Part shown: piece after piece, positions 58,101 to 64,000 of the stretch | How positions within the stretch are numbered: position 1 is the stretch's first letter | Layout: the number at the start of each line of letters is the position of its first letter | Source of the DNA: Desulfosarcina ovata subsp. ovata | GTDB lineage: Bacteria > Desulfobacterota > Desulfobacteria > Desulfobacterales > Desulfosarcinaceae | Direction of reading: 5' to 3' | Length of the DNA stretch: 64,000 bases | Assembly (NCBI RefSeq): GCF_009689005.1 | Contig: NZ_AP021879.1 | Location: 6,821,501-6,885,500 of the forward strand | The notes under the pieces: generated by a model | The model's database searches: none | The model's input: only the letters and a program-made list of their open reading frames with translations | What the model was told of the DNA's origin: nothing | Translations under genes and position numbers: made by a program

Positions 58101-61100
58101 ACCTTACAGGGTGTCTCAATTGACCATGGCGGGACGATTTTAAGCCCTTCGGGCACGATTACGCTGGCGGCCACGGGTTCGGATTCCGGCGACAATGTCG
58201 TCTTGCGCTCTGGATCGACCCTGGATGCGGCCGGCACGGAGAACGCCGCAGGGGGTACAGTGAACCTGGAAAGCAGTCAGGGGGCTGTGGAGGTAGCAAT
58301 CGGGGCTGTGGTGGATGTCTCGGCCGGCGATCAGGGGGACGCGGGAACCGTTTCCGTTGTGGCCCGGAACGGCAGCGTGCAACTGTTGGGCAATTTCTAC
58401 GGTCAGGCCAATGGTGGAACGGGGGGCAGCTTCGTGCTGGACAACCTGACCATCGACGATTTCGCTCTCCTGTCCGATTTGTTGACCGGCAGTGGATTCA
58501 GCGAGGATATCGATCTGCGGGCACGCACAGGCGATATCGCGATTGACACCACGGACAGTCTGGCCGCCTCCACGATTACCCTGGTCGCCGATACGGGCAG
58601 CGTGACCGTGGCGGGCACCCTGGACGCATCCGGTGCCTACGGTGGCGGGTCTCTGGAGATCGACGCCGGCCAGGATATCGTGATCAGCGGCATGCTCAAT
58701 GCCCAGGCCACGGATGCGGGCGACGGCGGGGAAATTGGTCTTTATTCAACGCAAGGGTCCATCGATATTCGTTCCGGCTCTGAAATTATCCTGAGCAGTT
58801 CTGGAGAGAATGCCACTGGCGGGAGTTTGTATCTGCGTGCCCTGAGAACCAGCGACAGCCTGAAGGTCTCCCTTGCCGGCGATATCACGGGTGCTTCAAA
58901 GATCACCGTTGAAGGATACGCGGCGGATGAAAGCACCACGGTTACCTCGACTTACCTCGACGGACTCGTCAGCGATGCTGCTAATTGGCTAACCAACCTC
59001 AATTTTACATACACAGCGGAAGGCGTCGACGATATCTTCACGGTCATCGCGGGCATTGAGATCGATTCGGAAACCGATCTGAGCGTCAGCGAGGCTGTTG
59101 ATCTCTCCGATTACGAAAGTCAAATCGGTTATGGCGTTTTGACCCTGCGCAGTGCCGCCGACCTGACAATCGACGAGAACATCACCGATATTCGCACTGT
59201 CGATTTAACAACACTGCGGGAAGATACGGCACAAGACACTTGGAGGATCAATCTGATCGCCGGTGCGAACCTGACGAGCAGTGACCCGCTGGCGACAGAT
59301 GCGTCCACTGTTACAGGAACGCTGACGATTGCAGACGGCGTGTTGGTCTATACCGAAAGCGATGCTATTCGTTTCGCTTCGGCCGGTGACACGATAGTGG
59401 GCACCGCCGGATCACTGGATCCCATGAGTAATTCTTCAATGGATTACAACATCGGATCGTTCAGCGGGTCGGTGTACGGCTACACCGGGGGAGATCTAAT
59501 AATCAAAGCCGACCGCAACAATGGAAGCGGCATTCAAACCGCTACCGGGGACATTCGACTGGTCGTCGAAGGGGATCTCTCCCTTACCAGCGGCAACTAC
59601 ACGGGAGCGATTCGTACGATCGGCGAAGCACCTATGACTTCCGAGACTTTCCCCGAAGCGACACCCGCAGAAATGGCTCTCTTCTATTGGGAATATACCA
59701 ACGGGGGGGATATCGTCCTGAATATCGGCGGGGATATCAATGGACGTACATTGAAAAAAGATGCCTGGGACGCTAGTTCACTCGATATCTACTACCATGC
59801 GGATTATTCGGACGGAGGCGCTAGGGGCATCGTCACCATGGCGGGCGGCAGTATCGCCATCGACGCCGCAGGAGACGTCACCTGCGCCGCAGGAACCTTC
59901 GGCCAGGGTGATCTGAGCATCAATGCGGGCGGCGATCTCAACGGCCGGTTTCTGATCAACGACGGACGTGCCAGCCTGAACACCATGGAAAACTTCGGCC
60001 TGCTCGAAGGACTTGAAAATCAGCCCATCGAGGTATTCGGTGCCGAGGTCGAACTGACCGCCCAGGGCAGCATTACCCTGGGGACGATACTGAACCCGAC
60101 CATCGCCAATGACGATTTCAATTATGACGCATCATGGATGTTGGGTTATACCACGGAAACCGCTGTGTCGCTTTCCTCGATACGTGGTGATGTCACCCTT
60201 ACCGGGATATCAAGGTTTTATTCGTACTCCCAGGAGAAACAGATGTCGAGGGGACGGATACTGCCCGCCTCGCTGACCATCGATGCCGCCGGCGATATCA
60301 TTTTGGAGAACTCTTTTTACATGGTGCCATCGGCGACGGGGAACCTTTCGTTAACCGCCGGTGGCGATATTCGGGCCGATTCCGACGCGGACCGATCGTA
60401 TACGGTATATATGTCCGATATGGCCCTGTCGTTCGTTTATTGTTCGATCTATGGCGATTTCAATGCAAAAGATATCGCCGATGCACTCGTCTCTGCCAGT
60501 AAATCGGAACATGCTGACTCCATTTTGCATTTGGATGATGAGATACCGGTTGTCATTACCGCCGGCGGAGATATCCGCAACCTGAATGTGAACATTCCCA
60601 AGGCCTCGGAAATCATTGCCGGCGGCGACATTCAGAACCTGTTTCTCTTTGGGCAAAACATTGATGCGGATGACCTTACGATCGTATATGCCGGCGGGGA
60701 TATCATCTACACGACTTCTATTATAACGACGTATAACAGCGGTATCGAAATCGGCGGGCCTGGTACCGTGATCGTCGCCGCCGGAGACAGCATCGACCTG
60801 GGAAGTTCCGAAGGAATTAGACTGGTCAGCAGCAGCTATAACACGGCACTGTCGAACTCGGAAATGACGCTCTATATTTTCGCTGGGCTTGGGCTGGATG
60901 CAGAAGCGATTATAGACCTGGTCGGTGACACGGCGATGTTTTTTGAAAGCCTTAGAGAAGAAGGCGAGGTATACAGTGAGGCTTTGGCTGAAGGAGACGA
61001 CATTAACGCGCAAGAAATTCTCGATGAGATCAACGCTACTATTATCGATTCTTACTTTGCCGGGACGGCTGCAGAAGACAGTGGAATAACAGGCAACATA

Positions 61101-61913
61101 GATATGGTCAATTCTGAGATCAACGCAAAAGTCGGGGTGGGTGATATTTATATCGTGGCTACCGGGGAAATCAACGTCGGCAAATCCACAATCTCTTCGT
61201 CCAGCGATGAAGGTTCAAATACAGGTATTTACACCACCTCCGGCGGTGCCATCAATATCTTTGCCAACGGGGACATTAATGTCAATGAGTCTCGTATTAT
61301 GACATTCCTCGGTGGGGAAGACGATATGGGAGACATCACCGTTTGGTCGCAGGAAGGAAATATTAACGCGGGTAAAGGGTCTAAAACAGCGATCACGGCA
61401 TCTTCGCCGAAACTTGTAGAAGATGAAAACGGCGAACTTAAAATACAATGGTCTCCCCCATCGGTGGGCAGCGGCATACGTTGTCTGACCTACGATCCGG
61501 ACGGCCCTGAAGGGCCAATAGATCAACCCGATGCGGGAGATATCTACCTGTTCGCACCTGCCGGTGAGATCGATGCTGGCGAGGCGGGCATTGCAGGAAG
61601 CAATATCATCCTGGCGGCGATCGAGGTTGTCAACGTCCAAAATATTGAAGTGGGCGGAACCGCTGTGGGGGTTCCCGACACCTCCCTGGCCGCGACCAGC
61701 CTGGGCGCCCTTGCCGGATCGGGGGCGGTTTCCGAGACCAGCAAAATCGCAGAGGAACAAGCGGGGTTGGCCAATGCCCAGGAACGCTTTTCAAAATTCG
61801 TCGAAGACATCTCCGGGAATCTGGTACCCAAGTGGATCGCCGTGGAGGTGGTCGGTTTCGGAGAGACGGATGACACAACCGATTCGTCGAGTGAAGATTC
61901 CGTCAATGACTAG
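52176..61913 (+). CDS. TpsA filamentous-haemagglutinin-type giant exoprotein
   Basis: A 3245-residue secreted protein. Residues 1-28 are the signal peptide. Residues about 30-260 form the TPS secretion domain, with WKSFDIGANAWTHFDQQGNT, LNRIYDQNPSQIFGRLTADG and VYLINQNGILFSQGSSVDVH. A very long beta-helical region of repeats (GD..L, GG.I.L..) follows. Near residues 2770-2900 the DUF3739-type pattern appears: AGGDIRNLNVNIPKASEIIA, GPGTVIVAAGDSIDLGSSEG. The end reads QERFSKFVEDISGNLVPKWI-AVEVVGFGE, typical of this subclass. It has no C-terminal anchor, so it is released or held by its TpsB. Function is probably adhesion or aggregation. Its stop overlaps or abuts the ExbB-type gene, which is unusual for TPS pairs. 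Confidence 0.9.
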   Translation: MKPSFLLKRLLAFILALDLIIFPMTLAAQNIPGFYGSSGTLVQPSANQLPVIQSIVSNVSSLEQVGNNKLIVHQTNDKAVLEWKSFDIGANAWTHFDQQGNTNWSALNRIYDQNPSQIFGRLTADGSVYLINQNGILFSQGSSVDVHGLVASSLNIAQDAFEDDLMTFAAENYQGVEGYDASAVAVSNHGTIETDNDGTVMLIASTVENNGTITAPLGTIILAAGSEVAVTENETTGGETYTVSYSGSATDQAVNFADGSLDAYSGYIGMFGQVVNQEGLVKAVTAIRQKGQVVLKAKEALVLAEGSLTSSPISESDETVTESSTFSTGKITLESEGTIDVKGSIVAPSGDIVLSGDERVYLDSNALVDVSGSWVVLPAEEAVASVQLNSVELKDDYAQKDSILQGQTIYFNLVEGSSIGDVSGTLTTDEKTALERSTAGGSIEITSANGDVIARSGSTIDFSGGGWVYLDGVTNTTILISGTDVYTIADAPDSLDYDTIIGPDNLVTDTNERFGMSTSYDGVYHTGSASAVGNYFEGYIQGDDAGSLTVIAPVVLLNGTLDGSVTTGVYQTEDSEDSDENGYQSTLGIERPEAGQLIVGGAYSGGYWEDRDPVITAITISSESCLLGDDFDSSTHLSEYLANYIDNWSGESIVSAELLSESGLNDITLSVRESVVVEADAVIELDSTGSLTLAGRHIEHYGEIIIPEGNVSLVLSNNKSADEDSDSYVDAEALGYERIYLGTGSLIDVSGEQVDLTEVAQLDGVASDPGQIDGGTVILADWTDSGEGVMVMPEAAIDVSGGWRIDGDGTISGGNAGTIEISGSSIYLNGDLYAYALSDADGGTLDLHTEGITVTAETQVSALPEDFGATDPLTDDIAEFLAISDDQIDITGASVINLTSVTDLVVEDGVVLTPSTLRLTGPELSADSTDEEDAANYTAAETSLTAGNGEAIVRVTLDEVGESAISLRAGKTLSSSNCEYILPNELTDQNELATVRIDAETIVTVAPQGTIDITAPSVDIAGQVSAPAGTIELEATSADSGMALTIQSGALVSATADNLPVEQTLTTASDAAYEALDGGTISLTSAGDLIVMAEAVLDVSGSEPVGSLYLTADGTYQSQTVAGAPGTIEITYLDEFILEGELRGEATLDSMHGGTLSVYKSAVNEAYELQSAVLETYIRSGFDDITMASACELIFTDDVDVSLERKLTLDAPVISTSGQTVTLTAPWLVLTNTYLPDDETSPTVESGDLSLSADWIDVEGAVTLSGFATVSLEAGDDLRLEDYYYTTSDLNEWWGLLETGADMLIDADRVYPTTATLFSIVTTGDVTTLATTADDSTNPVYSAYGSLTLEAANIQHKGRWYAPMGQLELTATGEDGRIYLDSDSVLSVSGETSVNYGFFDDEGIVWQVTDKSATTGLSTTVDVAPETAVTLIGEEVILQDGASVDISGGGEIFGYQWLASVNGSSDPLDGVSVIIPGYSDSLPGEAVYLAGNELIEAGVYTLLDESYAFLEGAMIIEDLGTVTNAFNTTQSDDGYAVSTGYTIIAGTDFTASQQHFYSVREATDVLAEGTFSIERITVGDGGDFSVTADTIVLDGTFEASALDDSYEGGTLSMASTNIIISTVGSSLPDDFAYTNQLPDDVAGSLYIDANEISDGGFNDVTLGDVSLTESVVFESGSSLEAANITVTATDSIVVEADSSLSATDEDGGVLTLDSSDGSITVAESATLHATNEIAIDTSAIDLDGDVVVDNSLLSLLGDTIVISSDSGGLVSLDGLIIDDELWEKIKAIDTINLSSRSEIDFMGDVNLAADGILILDSDSIVLDGGSVTVAASQIILQNTSLTGETFSDISGTSSCDTGSISFAADDMTITLGEMADDDADDDAYNSLAILGAADLSITVTNNLVVAGEGTLSTEGDLEIESAAIVTTLIETTGDEADDTTEITAANIVLASSTGTITTASNGNTADTDTGYGGAITLQGVSIDHGGTILSPSGTITLAATGSDSGDNVVLRSGSTLDAAGTENAAGGTVNLESSQGAVEVAIGAVVDVSAGDQGDAGTVSVVARNGSVQLLGNFYGQANGGTGGSFVLDNLTIDDFALLSDLLTGSGFSEDIDLRARTGDIAIDTTDSLAASTITLVADTGSVTVAGTLDASGAYGGGSLEIDAGQDIVISGMLNAQATDAGDGGEIGLYSTQGSIDIRSGSEIILSSSGENATGGSLYLRALRTSDSLKVSLAGDITGASKITVEGYAADESTTVTSTYLDGLVSDAANWLTNLNFTYTAEGVDDIFTVIAGIEIDSETDLSVSEAVDLSDYESQIGYGVLTLRSAADLTIDENITDIRTVDLTTLREDTAQDTWRINLIAGANLTSSDPLATDASTVTGTLTIADGVLVYTESDAIRFASAGDTIVGTAGSLDPMSNSSMDYNIGSFSGSVYGYTGGDLIIKADRNNGSGIQTATGDIRLVVEGDLSLTSGNYTGAIRTIGEAPMTSETFPEATPAEMALFYWEYTNGGDIVLNIGGDINGRTLKKDAWDASSLDIYYHADYSDGGARGIVTMAGGSIAIDAAGDVTCAAGTFGQGDLSINAGGDLNGRFLINDGRASLNTMENFGLLEGLENQPIEVFGAEVELTAQGSITLGTILNPTIANDDFNYDASWMLGYTTETAVSLSSIRGDVTLTGISRFYSYSQEKQMSRGRILPASLTIDAAGDIILENSFYMVPSATGNLSLTAGGDIRADSDADRSYTVYMSDMALSFVYCSIYGDFNAKDIADALVSASKSEHADSILHLDDEIPVVITAGGDIRNLNVNIPKASEIIAGGDIQNLFLFGQNIDADDLTIVYAGGDIIYTTSIITTYNSGIEIGGPGTVIVAAGDSIDLGSSEGIRLVSSSYNTALSNSEMTLYIFAGLGLDAEAIIDLVGDTAMFFESLREEGEVYSEALAEGDDINAQEILDEINATIIDSYFAGTAAEDSGITGNIDMVNSEINAKVGVGDIYIVATGEINVGKSTISSSSDEGSNTGIYTTSGGAINIFANGDINVNESRIMTFLGGEDDMGDITVWSQEGNINAGKGSKTAITASSPKLVEDENGELKIQWSPPSVGSGIRCLTYDPDGPEGPIDQPDAGDIYLFAPAGEIDAGEAGIAGSNIILAAIEVVNVQNIEVGGTAVGVPDTSLAATSLGALAGSGAVSETSKIAEEQAGLANAQERFSKFVEDISGNLVPKWIAVEVVGFGETDDTTDSSSEDSVND

Positions 61914-61954
61914 TGGTTAATTGCCGATTCGGCAGTTCTAATGCGGAGGCATGT

Positions 61955-63763
61955 GTGAGAAGAACAATCGCGGCATTTCTATGTTGGCTGGTATTGATAA
62001 CCATGGGCTTTACAACCCTGCCGAACATCTGCTCGGCCGAAGAGGGGTGGTGGAACGAGGGCTGGCAGTATCGGCGCAAGATCAGTTTCAATACCACACC
62101 GACGGGTGCGGACATCCAGGAGAACCTCAGTGACGTGCCGGTGCTGGTACGGCTGCATTCGGGCAATTTCAGTTTTACCAGCGCCCGTGACGACGGGGGA
62201 GACATCCGTTTTGTCGCCGGCGACGACACCACTTTGCTTAAGCACCACATAGAAAGAATCGACACCCTGGATGAAATCGCGCTGATCTGGGTGAAGGTGC
62301 CGCGGATCGGCGGCGGCAGCGACCAGGGATTTATCTGGATGTATTACGGCAACGAAAACGCGCTCGGCGGGCAGGATTCCGGTGGTAGTTTCGGAGCCAG
62401 CCAGGTGGGGGCGTATCACCTGGGAGAGGTGGAGGGACTGCCCCAAGATGCCACGGCCAACACCAACCATGCCGTCGTCTTCTCCGGTGGTCAGGGACTT
62501 CCCGGTGTAATCGGTAACGGCGTTGCGCTAAACGGGGCCGGTGACCGTATGGAAATCGCCGCCGCGCCGTCCATGGATTGGTCGGCCGGCTTCAGCCTTT
62601 CGGCCTGGGTGCGCATCAACCTGTCCCAGACCGATGCCTGGCTTTTCTCCCGGCAGGACAGTGATACGGCTTTTGTGGTGGGTATCGATGGCACCAAGGT
62701 GTATGCTGAGATTACCGTTGCGGATGGAAGCCGAAAGGTCGCTACCGACCAGAGCACCGACCTGGCGTTGGGTTCCTGGCATCTGGTCACGGTTACCGGC
62801 ACGCCAGGCGGCCGGCTGTCGATCCATCTCGACGGGATGGAGATGACCTGGACCGATTTGCCCCGAGATTTTTCCCTGCCGGGTGGGGACATCGTCATCG
62901 GCGATGCCGACGCTGGCGAGCATGGTTTCATTGGCGATCTGGATGAGGTGGGAATATATACCCAGCCGCTTTCCAACGACCGTATCAGAACTTCTTTTGC
63001 CACTCAGGGCCCCGAAGGCCTGATGCTGGCTTACGGCCCGGAAATCATGGGCGGTGGTGGTGGCGTGCCCGCGTTTTACCTGGGGACGATTTTGAGAAAC
63101 ATCACCATGGACGGCCTGATCGTTATCGGCCTGTTAATGGTGCTTTCCATCATCAGCTGGCTGGTGTTTTTGAGTAAAACCGGTTTTCTCTACCTGGCGG
63201 GCCGTGAGAACAGGAACTTCCTGGCCGCTTATAAGGCCAGCGACGATCCGGCGGGGACGCTGATCGAGGGCGGCAAGCTTAATAATTCCAACCTTTACCG
63301 CATCTACCGGGCCGGATATGCGGTGATCGAAAAATATTTGCGGTCAGAGAAGGCTGGATCCGCTGACGCCACTGGCGCCGGTTTGTCCGGCCCAACCCTG
63401 AAAACCCTGCGAACGGAGCTGGAGAAGAACTTCATCAATGAGACCAAGCGGCTCAACAGCAATCTCACCGTGCTTACCATGGCCATCTCCGGCGGTCCTT
63501 TTCTGGGGTTGCTGGGAACCGTATGGGGCGTCATGAACACGTTTGCCGCCATGGCCGAGGCCGGTGAGGCCAACATCATGGCCATTGCCCCGGGTGTGGC
63601 ATCGGCCCTGTCCACAACTGTCGTCGGGCTCATCGTGGCCATTCCGGCCCTTTTCGCCTACAACTTTCTGGTCAGCCGGATTAAGGACATTACCGTGGAT
63701 CTGACGGTTTTTGTCGATGAATTTGCCCTCAAGGCTGAAAACGGAAGCGGAGACACAGCATGA
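61955..63763 (+). CDS. DUF2341/LamG-ExbB fusion: proton channel with exported lectin-like domain
   Basis: A 602-residue protein. GTG at 61955 is taken as start because GGAGG lies 5 bases before it and a signal peptide follows (RRTIAAFLCWLVLITMGFTT, cleavage near CSA-EE). Residues about 32-130 match DUF2341 (WWNEGWQYRRKISFN, DVPVLVRLHS, FIWMYYGN). Residues about 140-345 are a LamG/concanavalin-like fold (FSLSAWVRINLSQTDAWLFS, GSWHLVTVTG). After GGGGG come the ExbB/TolQ helices: MDGLIVIGLLMVLSIISWLV and SGGPFLGLLGTVWGVMNTFA with IAPGVASALSTTVVGLIVAI. Such proteins use the proton gradient to drive work across the envelope. It follows tpsA by 41 bases and overlaps exbD (ATGA). The lectin-like part may bind glycan or the exoprotein; inferred. 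Confidence 0.85.
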   Translation: MRRTIAAFLCWLVLITMGFTTLPNICSAEEGWWNEGWQYRRKISFNTTPTGADIQENLSDVPVLVRLHSGNFSFTSARDDGGDIRFVAGDDTTLLKHHIERIDTLDEIALIWVKVPRIGGGSDQGFIWMYYGNENALGGQDSGGSFGASQVGAYHLGEVEGLPQDATANTNHAVVFSGGQGLPGVIGNGVALNGAGDRMEIAAAPSMDWSAGFSLSAWVRINLSQTDAWLFSRQDSDTAFVVGIDGTKVYAEITVADGSRKVATDQSTDLALGSWHLVTVTGTPGGRLSIHLDGMEMTWTDLPRDFSLPGGDIVIGDADAGEHGFIGDLDEVGIYTQPLSNDRIRTSFATQGPEGLMLAYGPEIMGGGGGVPAFYLGTILRNITMDGLIVIGLLMVLSIISWLVFLSKTGFLYLAGRENRNFLAAYKASDDPAGTLIEGGKLNNSNLYRIYRAGYAVIEKYLRSEKAGSADATGAGLSGPTLKTLRTELEKNFINETKRLNSNLTVLTMAISGGPFLGLLGTVWGVMNTFAAMAEAGEANIMAIAPGVASALSTTVVGLIVAIPALFAYNFLVSRIKDITVDLTVFVDEFALKAENGSGDTA

Positions 63764-64000
63764 GAAGAGACCTTTTCGATCTCCAGGGATTTGACGAAAT
63801 CAACGTCACCCCATTGCTTGACCTGGCCTGGACCCTCCTTGTTGTTTTTATCATCGCCGTTACGGCATCCATCCAGGGTATCAAAGTCAACCTTCCCAAG
63901 GCCAGCAATACGCCAAGCCTGGTCAAACCAAAGACCAAAGCAATTACCATCGACGCCAGCGGCCAGTTTTACCTGGATGCCTATCCGGTCACCCTTGCGG
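63760..64000 (+). CDS. ExbD/TolR-family protein (incomplete at window end)
   Basis: Eighty residues are visible: MRRDLFDLQGFDEINVTPLL, then the single membrane helix DLAWTLLVVFIIAVTASIQG with the conserved proton-path Asp at its start (LLDLAW), then IKVNLPKASNTPSLVKPKTK and the first strand of the periplasmic domain (AITIDASGQFYLDAYPVTLA). It overlaps the ExbB-type gene by ATGA and is its obligate partner in ExbB5-ExbD2-type motors. TonB-like and further genes would be expected beyond the window. The rest of the protein is cut off. Confidence 0.92.
   Translation, partial: MRRDLFDLQGFDEINVTPLLDLAWTLLVVFIIAVTASIQGIKVNLPKASNTPSLVKPKTKAITIDASGQFYLDAYPVTLA

Overview
The window reads like the chromosome of a Gram-negative, probably anaerobic, sulfate-reducer-like bacterium (Desulfobacterota, perhaps near Desulfosarcina). 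This is inference from gene content: an N-type (Na+-type) F-ATPase operon, fatty-acid activation and acyl-CoA dehydrogenase genes, PEP-CTERM-like and Gly-rich/Cys C-terminal sorting tails, a GEMM-type riboswitch, and a heavy load of insertion sequences and small palindromic repeats. No rRNA, tRNA or CRISPR array was seen.

Layout. 0-2 kb: a ribbon-helix-helix/MazF toxin-antitoxin pair, a small membrane protein and a RAYT remnant. 2-7.1 kb: a two-ORF DDE transposase unit, apparently joined by a -1 frameshift on an A9 run, then a substrate-binding-protein gene cut in two by a 1.74-kb IS110-type insertion. 7.2-12.5 kb: a HipBA-like pair, repeats and gene debris (thioesterase, RHS), an HD-domain hydrolase and a universal stress protein. 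13.0-19.7 kb: a complete N-ATPase operon in the order atpDCQRBEFAG. 19.7-26.3 kb: a duplicated segment (disulfide oxidoreductase tail plus DUF2780 gene), with a YeeE/YedE pair whose first gene is split by an IS4-type element. 26.3-33.8 kb (minus strand): acyl-CoA ligase, an acyl-CoA dehydrogenase split by an IS66-type element, a CoA-transferase, a DUF2784 protein and a methyltransferase. 34.3-37.2 kb: a large primase-helicase-PLD protein of the TOTE-conflict type.

37.7-64 kb is a surface/secretion region: a small lipoprotein, a ~2170-residue protein with about 12 PKD-like and 5 FN3-like repeats, a PEP-CTERM-like paralogue of its N-terminal domain behind a probable c-di-GMP-type riboswitch, a periplasmic-binding-fold secreted protein, two FKBP-like proteins (one a lipoprotein, one fused to a thioredoxin fold), then a two-partner secretion pair (TpsB and a 3245-residue TpsA with a DUF3739-like C-terminus), followed without a real gap by an ExbB channel carrying its own DUF2341/LamG-like exported domain and by ExbD. 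This last cluster, a two-partner secretion system wired to an ExbBD-type proton motor, is the best candidate for an undescribed system.

Three insertion sequences split genes so precisely that the original reading frames can be rebuilt from the target duplications. At least three families of small palindromic elements are scattered through the window; in one of them (9.2, 30.9 and 34.1 kb) three separate stems carry compensatory base changes, so the folded structure itself looks selected.
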